DNA of 64,000 nt from Rhexocercosporidium sp. MPI-PUGE-AT-0058 (taxonomy: Eukaryota > Ascomycota > Leotiomycetes > Helotiales). The position numbers and the translations under genes are program-made. The notes beneath the pieces were generated by a model. It was not told where the DNA came from. It ran no database searches and saw only the letters and a list, made by a program, of their open reading frames with translations. The stretch covers positions 930,001 to 994,000 of the forward strand of contig JAGTJL010000016.1 in NCBI GenBank assembly GCA_020746875.1, read 5' to 3'. This document shows positions 48,653 to 60,565 of the stretch, piece after piece (the first letter of the stretch is position 1; each line of letters begins with the position of its first letter).

Positions 48653-49408
48653 GTCATTCCAACACTTTGACTTTGACCATTTTCTGGATCGGCTTGTGTA
48701 ACCATGTTTGCAGTGGTGGTGAAGAGTAGAGGAGCAGGTGGATCAGCGAGGGAAAATACATCGAGTTACGTTGCTTTTTGGATGCTCGTGTAGCGTGGGT
48801 TGGAGAGGAAGGGAAGGTTCGAGTGAGTGGTGCACCAGTGTCTTGTGTGTATGAATACGGCGTTGTTGGCTTTCTAGCATTGTTGGTGTTTGAAAATCCT
48901 GTTTCCATTTGCAGTTCATACGAAGAAGTAATATCACTCCCGGTGTCGGAGAGCAGATAGGTGATGAGGACAGAGGCAGTAGGCACGCAACTTGTAGATA
49001 GCTATGCTGCAATGCTTTTGCATAGATACTACGTTCACAGTTCGGTAAATACAAAAATACTCGGAAAACAACGAAGATCATAATCAAGTACTTAATAGTG
49101 AGCTAGATTGACAAGCTTGCTTGCTAGTGCTGATATAATATATACATTCAATTTCCTCATCTGCAGTCGTAAAGCATTTGAAACATCGCTCAGTAGATAC
49201 CAAAAGGCGGGATTGCATGCCACCTAATAACAAAAAAACGCTTGCCATCCAAACGAACAGCTAATTCAACAATCTTGCAAGTCGCTTCCGCCCCTTTTCC
49301 TTTCGCTTGATACTTCGCCACGCCAATGGTAGATGCAAATGATAATAATAGGGAAGAATAATATCCCTTACACGCCAGCAGAATTTCGACTCCTGGAATC
49401 TGTCTCCT
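48653..49408. other. intergenic between convergent genes
   Basis: The 3' flanks of rcf2 and the kelch gene. AT-rich from about 49090 to 49260. No coding frame supported. Confidence 0.45.
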
Positions 49409-50968
49409 CTAAACATCAATACTGAAATGGCTGATCTGGCTGTAATATGCATGAACAGCCAACTCCAAAATTTGCACATCGCCAAACACCTCTCCACCAT
49501 CAAAGCCACCAACAACAATGAGTCGGCTATCATGTAGTACAGTGCCATGATAACCTCTCGGTCGAGGTGGTATCCCATATACTTTCCGCTTATCCCACAC
49601 CATGGTCACTAAATTCAACAGGAGGACCTCGTTGCTGTACTCAACGCCATCATGGCCACCTATCACGAAGAGATAAGAGCCTACGATCGTAGCCGTGTGA
49701 CTGAGACGCGGATACGAGACTGGGATATGCACAGGTGAGAAGGACAGAGTCTCTACATCGAAGACCCAGACGTCCCGAAAACATTCCCCGCCATCACTAC
49801 CTCCGAAGATGATGAGTTTCGAGCCGACCATGTTCGCTGTGTGGTAGCCTCTAGCTTTGGGTTTCGTTTTGTCCTCTGAAGATGCGGAGGTTGGTGCCGA
49901 GATGAGTTTCCAGGACATCTTATTCGTGTCTGCCACATCCAATCTCCACACATCGTTCAACGCCCTAACTCCGTCTCCTCCACCGAAAACATATATACCG
50001 TTGCGCCATAGACATGCTGTGTGTGCTCTCCTCTTACTCGGTTGTCGATCTCCTCCTATCTTGGGCTTGCTCCATCTGAAATTGACCGTATCCAGCACGT
50101 ACACGTCGTTATAATATGCTGGGCCGTCACCGCCACCAAATACGATCAGCTTCTTGCCAACAGCCGTGCAGGTCATGGCTCGGAGCGGAAGTGGTATTTC
50201 TCCACAAACATAGGGACAGGAGAAGTAAAATGCATCTGCATCCAGGACATATAGCTCATTGAAACAAGACTTAGAATCGCAGCCTCCAAAAACATAGATA
50301 TTTGATCCAATCAAGGTCGTGGTATGTGCTCGTAAAGATGTATGTGACGCCCCTGATACTGGTGCACGAGACCAGTACATGCCACTTGCGGGTGCTGGCT
50401 CGACATCTGGTGCTGTCTTTGGGTCTGGCAAAGGCGGGAATGGGACGTGTGGACCACGAGGAGGTCTTTGAGCTGGTGTGATATTCCGTGGAGGGGCAGG
50501 AGATGTTCCCCCTTCTCTTGGTTTGGACGCTATGGCAGAGGTTGATCGGAGATTGAGGGGGCGTCGCGCATCAGGAATGACTGCCAAAGGGCCGGGTGTC
50601 TTGGAAACTGGTGGGGAAGTAGGTGTTTCTGGTGGTTTTGGCGTCTGGCTACGAGATGAGGATGGTTTCGATGCTGACTTCGATGTCGATGGAGAGGAGG
50701 GGTCTTTCTGTGAGAGAGACTGGGAACGTTGTCGGAGGGCTAGCTCTGATGCCTTCTTCCTTCTATCCTGACTTTTCGTAGATAAATGTCCGGGAGTATG
50801 ACTTCTCGATGGAGCCGGTGCCTCCCGGGGTGGCTCTGAATCTTCCGGTATGTCTTGTGGTCTGGTATCGGATGGAGATAGCTGTATGATTTTCTGGGAC
50901 CGCATTAGCTTGTTTGTTTTGATTGTTGGCCTCGTCCCCTTGTCGGAGGATTTCTGCGAATCAGCCAT
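49409..50968 (-). CDS. kelch-repeat protein
   Basis: Single exon of 519 codons. Residues 1-195 are disordered, Ser/Pro/Lys-rich (SQSLSQKDPSSPSTSKSAS, PPRGPHVPFPPLPDP). A six-bladed kelch propeller fills the rest, each blade with the double-Gly and the spaced Tyr/Trp. Examples are TTLIGSNIYVFGGCDSKSC, GKKLIVFGGGDGPAYYNDVY, WRNGIYVFGGGDG, GSKLIIFGGSDGGECFRDVW, GSYLFVIGGHDGVEYSN and DSRLIVVGGFDGGEVFGDV. This matches the conserved fungal kelch proteins related to fission-yeast Ral2/Tea1-like scaffolds in architecture, but with no coiled coil, so polarity function is only a suggestion. It stands head to head with dus3, sharing a 744-bp promoter. Confidence 0.9.
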   Translation of the reverse strand: MADSQKSSDKGTRPTIKTNKLMRSQKIIQLSPSDTRPQDIPEDSEPPREAPAPSRSHTPGHLSTKSQDRRKKASELALRQRSQSLSQKDPSSPSTSKSASKPSSSRSQTPKPPETPTSPPVSKTPGPLAVIPDARRPLNLRSTSAIASKPREGGTSPAPPRNITPAQRPPRGPHVPFPPLPDPKTAPDVEPAPASGMYWSRAPVSGASHTSLRAHTTTLIGSNIYVFGGCDSKSCFNELYVLDADAFYFSCPYVCGEIPLPLRAMTCTAVGKKLIVFGGGDGPAYYNDVYVLDTVNFRWSKPKIGGDRQPSKRRAHTACLWRNGIYVFGGGDGVRALNDVWRLDVADTNKMSWKLISAPTSASSEDKTKPKARGYHTANMVGSKLIIFGGSDGGECFRDVWVFDVETLSFSPVHIPVSYPRLSHTATIVGSYLFVIGGHDGVEYSNEVLLLNLVTMVWDKRKVYGIPPRPRGYHGTVLHDSRLIVVGGFDGGEVFGDVQILELAVHAYYSQISHFSIDV

Positions 50969-51712
50969 TTTGTATGCGCCGTAGGTTCTTCAAGCGACGG
51001 CCAGAACTGCTCATAATTGTCTGTGCCGGAACGATTCGAGGCTGATGGCTGGTTTGGAAGGGAGGGAGGGGATGGAGACGGCGGCTGAACTGGGGAATGC
51101 TCGTGGTGTCGCATCAGAGGTTGTTTCCCCCTGTAATAAGTTTCAGCCGATCTGCATGATGCATCATCGGACAAGTGATTGGAGACAAGGTTTGGCGACC
51201 TCCACCATAGCAAGAAGAAGATGAGGATATATTTTCCGCAAAACCTGCTCTTTAGATGGTTATCTCCTCTGCGGGGAAATGATGTTCAGAGCGTCCCAAG
51301 GTTTCAGGGGCAGCTTGACGATCCAGGAACCAGCCAACAGCACGTGAAAATGAGATCTGATTGGTCGGAAGACTACTTGTAGTCGAAGTTCCAGCCACAG
51401 CCCAGATTTTAAGGTACAGCATGTGGCTGATGAAGGTGTGGCGATAAGATAAGCTTGACAGAAAAAAACGAGGGGCATCGAAAGAGGAGTGAATACATGT
51501 GCATGAGTCAATTGGAAACCACTTGAGAGCACTCACTTCACTCCTCAACTATTTAACTCTACTCGGGATAACGGGATACAGCTTAAAGTCAAGTATCCCC
51601 CATATCAATTCACCAACCAAGACTGCATCTTCCCGTTCTGTCAACTGGGCCAAACTGAAGCTACACCACCACAACTTCAGCCAGCAGTCAATAAACCACC
51701 CAGTCAAACACA
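50969..51712. promoter_or_regulatory. divergent promoter, kelch gene and dus3
   Basis: A 744-bp interval between two head-to-head starts. A 102-codon minus-strand frame at 50905-51213 crosses the kelch start out of frame and is not supported. No individual elements were resolved. Confidence 0.4.
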
Positions 51713-54069
51713 ATGGTAGACAGTGCGCCAATTCCCCCGGAAGTGAAGAGATCTTTCGAGAATGACTCAAAGCCAGAGTATCCACCGCAGACAATTCTCC
51801 CAGAAGACTCTGCTGTCACCAAAATCGAGAAAGCTGAGAGAAACGGGTCAATTAAGCAAGAGACCACAGAAGAACCAGCTGCCAAACGAGTCAAGATGGA
51901 ACAGCCTGCAGGGGAGCAAAACGGAGACACCAAGTCGCTTCCAGATTCCAGAGACAAGATCAGAGGAGTTGCGATGGTGAAGCCTGAGTAAGTATTTTGA
52001 CGAAACTATTGTCCAATTGCGTGTGAGGGGAACTAACAAGATCCCAGATATCTTGTTGAGACCTACCGGAGAGGGGCTGAGCCAGCAAACCCAGCAGAAG
52101 ATGATGATGCCGCAGAAGGAAGGCTTCGAGGCGATGATCGAGATAACAATGACGCTGGTGGCAAAAAGAACAAGAAGAACAAGAAAAAGAAAGAAAAGGG
52201 CCAGAACAAAAGCCGGGAGTTTGGATCATGGTATGATGCTATCAGATTATGCAACTCTCGAGCCACATCAAACGAGTTCTCTCCAAAGCACTGCGATTTC
52301 GGTGATTCATGCAAATGCAGTCATGATCTCCGGCAATATCTCAAAGACGGAAAGCGAGAAGACTTGACAACCTTCGAGGGCAAATGTCCAGTCTGGGAAG
52401 TCTATGGGATTTGCCATGCAGGATGGAAATGCAGATTCGCTGGAAGTCATTCGCAAGAAATCAAGAGAGAAGATGGCCAAATGGAATTGGTGTTGACCTA
52501 CCGGGACGGAGCTGAAGCGACAGAGATTGAGGGCGAGGACCGCAAGGGAGTCTACAATGTCGTCGGCACCAAAGATAAGTTAGATCTTGCTCGAAGAAGA
52601 TTCCCAACAGACAAGGCCGAGGCATATACCAAATGGCTGGACGAAGATCAGCGTGAAATGGAGAAAGTTTATCACAAGAAGAAGCACGAGACAGAAGCTG
52701 AAGCTCGGGAGGAGAATCGAGCTCAGTTCAAAGATCCACCATTGCTCCCATCCGAGAAAAGAAGAGTCTACTTTGGTCCCGAGACTCCTGTTCTGGCGCC
52801 CCTCACCACACAAGGGAACCTTCCTTTCCGAAGAATGTGTGTTGAGTTTGGAGCTCAACTCACCTATTCCGAGATGGCCATGTCCACACCATTAATCCAG
52901 GGACAAAAGTCCGAGTGGGCGTTGATGAAGGCTCACGAGAGTGAAATATCGCCTCCTCGGTACACTCCTTCTTCGACCGTCCAAGGCTACGACAACTCCA
53001 AGGATTTGAAGTTCGCTACACAGATCTCAGCAAGTAAGCCTTGGCAAGCAGTCAAAGCTGCGGAAGTCATGGCAAAACTCCTACCGAATATTCGATTGAT
53101 GGATCTGAACTGCGGATGCCCCATTGAGATGGTTTATCAGTCTGGTGCCGGTTCAGGATTGTTGGATGCCCCTTCAAAATTGGAGAAGATGATCCGGGGA
53201 ATGAACACGGTTTCTGGAGAAATTCCTGTCACAGCTAAGATCAGGATGGGCACCAAGACCGACAAGCCTACTGCACTGAAGATTATCGACCGTCTGGCTT
53301 TTGGAGGATTTGAGTCAAGAGACAGACTTGGAGCTCCAGGATGTGCGGCTATCACTCTCCATGGCCGATCCAGACAGCAAAGATATACCAAAACCGCAGA
53401 CTGGACCTATATCGCCGAGTGTGGTGCTCTGATCAAATCCTATACCAAGGACAGAGCTCAATTAGCTGACACTGCTCAAGAACCTGACGAGCGAACTCAG
53501 GCAAATACCAAGGACGGAAAGATGTTCTTCATTGGAAACGGCGATTGCTATTCGCATGTTGATTACCTTGATCACATCGAGAAAGCACGTGTTGACTCTG
53601 TCATGATTGCACGAGGAGCATTGATCAAACCTTGGATCTTTGAAGAAATTGAACAGGGACAATATCTCGACAAGACTGCGTCTCAGAGACTCGGCTATGT
53701 TGAGAAGTTCGTCAAATACGGACTCGAAGCATGGGGATCTGATGAAGTTGGTGTTGGCCAGACCCGAAGGTTCTTACTGGAGTGGTTGAGCTTTGCTCAT
53801 AGATATGTTCCCGTCGGCATTCTTGCTCATCTTCCTCCAAGTCTGCAGGATAGACCTCCTGCCTACAGAGGTAGAGATGACATGGAGACTTTGCTGGCGA
53901 GTGACAACTACTTGGACTGGATCAAGATCAGGTATTATTATCGATTACCTTTCGTTGATGCGCTTTGACTAATTATTTTAGTGAAATTTACCTTGGTCCT
54001 GCTCACAAGGATTTCAAGTTCCAGCCGAAGCACAAGTCCAATAGCTACGAAATTGAGGCAGAGGGTTGA
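51713..54069 (+). CDS. dus3: tRNA-dihydrouridine(47) synthase Dus3
   Basis: Three exons (51713-51987, 52048-53931, 53982-54069). The N-terminal tail is acidic and basic ([15 protein letters not shown]), then two CCCH zinc fingers: [21 protein letters not shown] and [24 protein letters not shown]. The FMN-binding TIM barrel follows: [21 protein letters not shown], then [20 protein letters not shown]. The catalytic loop is [21 protein letters not shown] with the conserved Cys. [33 protein letters not shown] and [15 protein letters not shown] complete the core. The C-terminal [21 protein letters not shown] is the Dus3 hallmark. The enzyme reduces uridine 47 of tRNA variable loops using FMN and NADPH, and also acts on some mRNAs. 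The reading frame is clean. Confidence 0.95.
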
Positions 54070-54775
54070 AAGGGTCTAGTTATTGATTTACTTCGTTGCA
54101 TATATCATTACTCGACTATATTAGACAGGAGAAATAGCGAAGGAAAGTACAGCTTGAGACTTGCATCTGGATATATTTTAGAGCCCGGGGTGGGGAGCAT
54201 GAGCATTACGACTCTGGATTGGAACGGGGCCGGTCCGAGCTAGCACCTTCACAACCAAATAAACAACACTTTGTAGGCCGCAAGACATTGAGAGTCACTC
54301 CTACATAGTCATTGCCTAAAGAAAGAAATGATTCACCAATGACCCAAGATCCTAATGTCTCCACGTGATATAAATCAACGTGAATGCGCCACGATTCGTT
54401 AGCGGGAAATTCCCTGTTGAGTTGGGCTGATGACGTTGCGCTGCCTCGTGCGAGCTTGAGCTCCGGCAAAGCCACACACCACCACTAACCACCACACGAC
54501 CACTTCTTCCTCGCGCAGCAGCTGTTCCCCTCTCCCAAACAAAACACAGCACCACGACTGGCAAGCCCCTCGAGATATAATCTGCGAGAGCCCGAAACAA
54601 TCGTGAGTTGCCTCTCCTGAATAAATCCAGTCTCTGCGTGAATATGAAACGTCATTGTTGTCTTTATTCCCTCAAGGTTGAAAGCCTTGTTAACAGTCGA
54701 ACTGACCAGTTTGCAACAGGACACGATTCGATTCTACGAATACCTCAACCATAACGATCTGAACCACCGATCAAG
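54070..54775. other. intergenic, 3' of dus3 and 5' leader of the BAP31-like gene
   Basis: No coding frame is supported. Sequence near 54480-54600 is C-rich and probably belongs to the 5' untranslated region. A possible leader intron (donor-like gtgagttg at 54602, acceptor-like tgcaacag at about 54718) precedes the start codon. Confidence 0.4.
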
Positions 54776-55643
54776 ATGACGCTCTACTACAGTCTCGTAA
54801 GTCTATACAATTGCTACATCGCCGCAGTCAGCTCTGCACACAGCTCTGGTTGGAGTCGGCTGTTTGCCCGTGGAACAATCAGCTAACAACACCACAGGTC
54901 TTCCTGCTCCTCGTAGCAGAGATGGCGCTCTTCATGCTCCTCATCGTGCCTCTCCCCTTCACCATCCGCCGCAAGATGTTCACATTCATGTACGCACTGT
55001 ACCCCTCGGAGGAAATTCTAGCACAAGCTAACAGCCCTCTAGCAGTGAGAGTCCTCTTATAGCGAAACTCCAATATGGGATGAAGATCACATTCATCTTC
55101 ATTCTGATCCTCTTCATCGATAGCGTCAACCGCGTCTACAGAGTCCAACTCGAGCTCGCCGATACCAACAAGACACCTGGGTAATTCCCCATCCTTCTCT
55201 TGCACTCAGCCCCGCATCTATCCGTACAAAAGAGAAACAAAAGCTAACAACTCAGCAGAGCTTCCGTAATGGGTCACGAGCGCATGGAAGTTCAAGCCCG
55301 CAAGTTCTACTCGCAGCGCAACATGTACCTGTGCGGCTTCACGCTCTTCCTCTCCCTGATCCTCAACCGCACATACACCATGATCCTGGATGTTCTCCGC
55401 CTGGAGGAGAAGGTCAAGAAATACGAAGGTGACCCAAAGGCTTCCGGAAAGGAGAGTGATAAGTTGGCCAATGCCGGAAATGCTGGGGAGATTGGCAAGC
55501 TAAAGAAGCTTTTGGCTGAGAAAGATCGTGATTTGGAGACCCTGAAGAAGCAGAGTGAGGGCTTGAGCCGCGAGTACGGCGATTTGAGTGACAAGTATGG
55601 CGCTGCTACCAATGCCGATGCTACACCCAAGAAGAGTCGGTAG
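54776..55643 (+). CDS. BAP31/Yet-family ER membrane protein
   Basis: Four exons. The first is only 21 bp (MTLYYSL), then VFLLLVAEMALFMLLIVPLPF, FTIRRKMFTFI and ESPLIAKLQYGMKITFIFILILFIDSVNRVYRVQLEL. Exon 4 begins with ASVMGHERMEVQARKFYSQRNMYLCGFTLFLSLILNRTY. These three membrane helices with the RKFYSQRNMYL motif are diagnostic of the BAP31 family (yeast Yet1/Yet3). The C-terminal 80 residues form a heptad-rich coiled coil (EIGKLKKLLAEKDRDLETLKK) ending in KKSR, a dilysine-like ER retrieval signal. Family members act as ER cargo receptors and chaperones for membrane proteins. A 9-10 residue run is shared with Yet1-like members. The frame is clean. Confidence 0.92.
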
Positions 55644-56321
55644 ATGATAGAAGGTGTGCTCGGAGGTCATTGGGGGATAGGGAAAGTAAGGGAAGGATTG
55701 AGCGTTGTGGTATCGATGGAGGACTACTTGAGGGGTATGATGTCAACAGGGGAAGGATAGGTGCTGGGAGAAAGGGATTCCGTAGAGCATCTTAGGGAGC
55801 GGTTAGGGAAGGAAAAGTAAACAGTGTTCTTTGGCGTCTATGATTTCCTTTGGTGTAGTTATAGGTCATCAATGCGATTGCCAATTCGTACTCAGGGCCT
55901 TCGCCACTTTCCTAAGTCTCATCATGATATGTTGTTTTTGAAATCATTGATTAGTCTATCTGCTATTCGTTCCTTTCCGCAAGTATTGTTGGTAGAGATA
56001 TCTCTGCAATGCAATCCGTGTCACTTCATGCCCCGTCAAGTTCCAGGGGTGATAGTTTTCCATACCCTTCCATATCCACCAACCTATGTTAGTCCCACCC
56101 TCGATACGAAATGGCGAAATCAGGCTTAAAAAAAAGCATAATTGAGATCAACGTCGGTTAGTCGAAGAAGAGAACGAGCCATAGCATTCCTCAAACCATG
56201 CTCCCCCCGTTTTGCCCCGTCGAAATCCAGACTATAGCGCGGAACTCTCGAACCTCAACATCATAAACCTCTATTGTATTCTTCAATGTCATGGCATGGG
56301 CTCACGACTTTCAACCTCATC
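55644..56321. other. intergenic between convergent genes
   Basis: 3' flanks. No supported gene; the 101-codon plus-strand frame at 55824-56129 has no family features. Confidence 0.45.
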
Positions 56322-57853
56322 TCAACGCCGTCTTTGTGGGACAAAGAGTCCCTTGCCATCATCGCTGACCTTGGAAACATCTCTTCCGGCATGGCGACTT
56401 TCGACCTCTGCATCACCTTCGGCATCCACAACATCGGTAGCTTGCTCAGGAGCAGTAGCGGCTGCTTCTTCTTCCTCTTCGCCGTCACTGATAAGATCAA
56501 TAACCCCATTCTTATCAACCTTAAGTTTCTTCGCCGGACCTCTCGCTACCTCGTTCAAGCCTCGCTTCTCGCCATTCTCCTTTTTGACCTTCGGTACTTT
56601 TCTTTTGTTATTAGACTTCGGCTCTGGGTGGACTCCATTGGTTTTCTGCCACAGAGCATACATTTCCAGCACCATTTTATCGGAAAATGTGGGCATCACT
56701 GGTGGAATTGCCGCTGCTGAGGCTGATGAGGTAGCTGGTGATCCATTTGGAGATCCAGTGGGAGAAGATGGTGGTGGAGATGAGGAGGGATCGCGGGAGA
56801 TGACGTGCATTTGCTTGAGGGCATCTATTGAAAGTCGTGAGTAGATGGTTGTTCTGGAAGATTTGAGGGAAACATACCAAGATCCCGGTAAATGAATCTG
56901 AAGATAGCCACAGGGTAGTCCTCGCCATCCTTCTTCTTGGTTCGGAAGACTGGGCCTCTTGCTGTCTTCTTTGCTTTGCCTAGACTAATACTCAAGTCAG
57001 TGTACTTCACGATAAGTCATAAAAAAACTTGAAATGTGCACCTGATCGGTGGGTACGAGCGATGAGCCCCTACGTGTGACCGGAACAGCTCATCGTAGGT
57101 GCTCCCGACTATGGATACGGTCTATCAAGAGTACTGAGAGCAATAACCTACATTGCTGCATGCGATTTGGCAGTTCCTTTGACTGCTTTCTCTGACACAT
57201 TAGCCTCGTGCCTTTGAAGGAACCCGTCTTTCTCCGGAACAACGATCGTGGGTCCACCAGATCTGCCAGCAGTGGAATTGTAGACCTTGACGACAATAGT
57301 GCCCTTCTTCTCCATGCGGGCCTTTTGGCGCTTGATGATTGAGCTTTTTGTGATATCGGAACCTAGGCACAGTATGTGTCAGTCTTGCGGCTGAGTATTG
57401 GAGAAAGAAAAATATATAAGAAAGCCAAAAGTTGGACTCACTCGTCTGGATCTTCAAGAACAAAAATTCCCTCGTCGTACAGGCCTTCCCCTTGTTATCC
57501 TTTGGGCCCGCAACCACATCCTCCCACTCCGCTCCCTCAGGATGTTTCTTAAACCACGGCCGGTCACAGATGAGTTCCCAGACAGGAATCCCGTCTACCT
57601 CGACGTCCATAGTCAACTTGGCATGTGCCATATTGGCGTGTCCGAGAGGTCTGCCTACTTTCATCTGTATACTGAACTTCTGCCCAGATTGCGACTCGAT
57701 GTACTTGGACACGGTGTGCTTGATCTGATACTCTCGGATGGCGTTGTTCTCGTGCTCAACTTGGATCTCGTCGGGGTCATCATATTCTACGGCGGGGTCT
57801 CCGTTGATGAGAATTGAGGCTGTAAGGCCGTCGACGATGTTGAGGATTGCCAT
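56322..57853 (-). CDS. DUF7918-family protein with C-terminal SUMO-interaction-like motif (copy 2)
   Basis: About four exons. N-terminal DUF7918 domain: MAILNIVDGLTASILINGDPA, EYDDPDEIQ, KYIESQSGQKFSIQMKVGRP and ELICDRPWFKKH. After the first intron comes SDITKSSIIKRQKARMEKKG with TIVVKVYNSTAG and EKAVKGTAKSHAAM. The next exon has KKTARGPVF and the family motif YPVAIFRFIYRDL. The last exon opens with DALKQMHVISRDPSSSPPPSS and contains a helix-like FSDKMVLEMYALWQKT, basic nuclear-type stretches (NNKRKVPKVKKENGEK), then GVIDLISDGEEEEE. Unlike copies 1 and 3, about 50 more residues follow the acidic run. Exon boundaries in the third intron are approximate. Overall layout matches the other two copies. 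Confidence 0.83.
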
Positions 57854-59133
57854 GTTGTGTGTTGATTTGATTTTATAAAGTTTAAAGGTTGTGGAGCTTG
57901 TAGAGTGGGAGATAATTAAGAGGTCAATATGGGTTGTGGTGAATTGAGAGGTTTTTGGTATGATGGAGGAAAGTGAGGCGGTAAATGGTGAGAATTCTTG
58001 GGTTATTAAGGCGAGGCGATCTGATAGTAGAGCATTTGGTCAGTAATGATCATTCCGAAATTGAAGACAGTAGAAGGTGTGCAGGGTTTTATGTTACGAA
58101 CGTGAGGCGTAAGGAGAAGGTGAAGCTCTGGTATTTGGGCTCTCGAAGGGCAATTGATCCGCTGCAAGCCAGAGTTGAGGAACAAACTATGTGCGGGGTG
58201 AAGAGGGACAGCAACGACATACTCTTACCTTTCCTCACAAGAACTGAGGGTGTGGATGAAGGGTTAAGTTCTTTTGTGCAAAGACTCCCTGGTTTGATGC
58301 GAATTGATAGGCTCTGGTTGCTGGGATTTGAATACTAATGAGGTTGTGATGTTGTGTAAGAAAGGTTTCTCCAACTATGTATTAAAAAAGACTAAGCGCC
58401 CAGGTTTTCGTGAAAGGATAGAAATCAAGTAAACATATAGAATTTAAGATAGGACGATGATAAAATGGGATAGTATGAGTCTGTATTGAAGAAGGGATGT
58501 ACGTGGTGACACTTCCACGGAACAGCAAGGACTAAGCAACTGCTAGATGTTCCTTCTCAATTGCGGGAGAGCATCTAAAATAATTACACAATATAACGGC
58601 AAAATGCGTTGCATTGTTTCTGCAGAGAAGTGTAAACTGGTGGTAATATATACAGAATTTCTGAAGTCCTTTGTCAACCCTAAGCGAACCAGGCGAAGTA
58701 AACAATGGCTGTGTCAACACAAACACCACCAACCTAGCTACCCACAGCATCCCAGGTCTTTTGTTCCTTTATGATGTTCATTTCCCACATACAACTTTCA
58801 CGAGTCCATATTGTTGACTTTGAAGTAACAGTAAAGCCGCAACTATCAGCGTCATATAGAACATGATCATTTGGAATGAATTTATTGGTACGTTGCAGCA
58901 CAATAGCTATGTGCTCAAATTGAGTGTAGCAGAAGGAAGAAACAAACGAACAGAACTAATACCCCAGGCTCCCGGGCCATTCCTCCTAGAAATTCGCAAT
59001 TCGCAGTATTCGTAATATTCGCAATTCATCCATTGTCCCTGAAAACAAAATCCACTTTCACGCCCTCAAATATCAGAAAACCGAAAAAGCACAATCAAAC
59101 ATCAAGTATGGCTCCTGATCCTGTTTCAAAGCC
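57854..59133. other. intergenic between tandem DUF7918 genes
   Basis: A 117-codon plus-strand frame at 57985-58338 has no recognisable domain. A short direct repeat (attcgcaattcgcagtattcg type, three diverged units) lies at about 58989-59030. The interval is the 5' region of copy 2 and the 3' flank of copy 3. Confidence 0.4.
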
Positions 59134-60565
59134 CTATTCAAGAACTATAGCTTCCGTCTCATCATCGGAAGTCAAGTCGATAATGGTGGTCACCTTGAGC
59201 TTCTGGGTCTTCTGCTTCTTTTTGACAGGGGTGGTAGCAGGTCCTTCGTTGTCCTGGCGATTACGTTTGACAGTTCCGGTGGGGGTATCCAAATTATTGA
59301 TGAGAGTACCTGGTTCGTGCTCGATACTAAGTTCAAGCTTGATGGGTTCCTCGGCCTTGACCGTAGGAACATTCGGAGAGTCTCGCGGGCCTGGGGTAAC
59401 CTGTAATGCGGTTAGTCGTGCCCTTGGCCGTATGCAAGAAAGCGACACTTACGCTGAGCGCTCTCATGAACATATCCAAGTCCTGTTTCTGTTTTGCCAT
59501 AAACTCTTGAGCCAGTCTCATGTGAGCATCCAATGCTGAATTTGGAGGTATGGGGGTGTAGGGAGCAGCGGTTGGACTGTGGCTGGAGGTAGGGACCTGA
59601 GAAGCTGGAGACGAAATCGGGGCTGGAATTGAGGAAGTGGCGACGTTATTGCTCGGCTCGGGATCAGGGCTACTTGGAATGACCATCAGTGCCCGCAACG
59701 CGTCTGTAAAAAGAAACCCCGCCTCGTTAGTAAGAAGTTCCTAATTTTCTCAACAGGTACATACCGTAGGTGCGATACTTGAACTTGAAGATAGCCAAAG
59801 GAAAATCCTTCCCATCTGGGTACTTCAGTTGAGCGTTGACGACCTTTCGATTTGCCACAGAGGTTCCGTCGCTTAGACTGTCCGGCATGTTAACGATGGC
59901 TGGCCACTTGGAGTGCGAGAAGAATTGTTACCTCGTACGTAGGGTCTGGAAATCCTTGCTCAAGAGTTTGGATTGAACCTTAAAACCGTCTAAGTCGTCG
60001 TTGACTGATGCAACATTGACGATGTCTCGGATAGGCAAAGCCCTGCGATGGACAACAACAGTGATGTCCCCTAATTGAGAAACCAAAGCCTTCTGAACCT
60101 CCAAAACGGACCGAGTAATGTTGTCATCAGCTACTAGAGGTTACTCAGAGCTAAAGTGGATTTCAAAGGGAACTTACTGGTATCAATTGCACTGAAAGAC
60201 ATTGTTTGCAAAACCGAGCCCTCTCCATCAGCCTTCATTCGACCCTGAACTATCCACTCCCGCCGTCCCTTGTCAAAATTCACCTTTCTCAGCATGGGAC
60301 TAGAGATCAACTTTCCATCTACCCAGGTAGCGAATGAGAGGAACGGGCTCGAAAAGTTGAATCCATCTTCAAGATCGATCTTGATCTTGAATTGCTTGCC
60401 TTCCACAGCCTCTATGTAGTTCGTGGAGGTGATTCCTTCAAAATAGCGACGGACGTGTTGCTCCTCGCGGTCGACAGGAGTGTTCTCGGTGGGATAGTCC
60501 GTGAGAGACTCTCCATCGACGAGAACGACGACGCTCAGACCGGGGTAGAGCATGAGAACGGCCAT
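59134..60565 (-). CDS. DUF7918-family protein with C-terminal SUMO-interaction-like motif (copy 3)
   Basis: Five exons that splice in frame. N-terminal domain: MAVLMLYPGLSVVVLVDGES, YIEAVEGKQFKIKIDLEDGF and KLISSPMLRKVNF. After the first intron come DDNITRSVLEVQKALVSQLG and VVVHRRALPI; the exon with FPLAIFKFKYRTYG is the family motif. The penultimate exon is Pro/Ser-rich and contains DAHMRLAQEFMAKQKQDLDMF, resembling the helix near the same place in copy 1. The last exon has KKKQKTQKLK (basic, possible nuclear signal) and ends VTTIIDLTSDDETEAIVLE, a hydrophobic-acidic motif like a SUMO-interaction site. Tandem with copy 2, which is 1.3 kb away and on the same strand. Confidence 0.85.

Noticed and set aside
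57985..58338. 117-codon plus-strand frame between DUF7918 genes
   Set aside because: No domain and no promoter or splice evidence; likely a chance frame.
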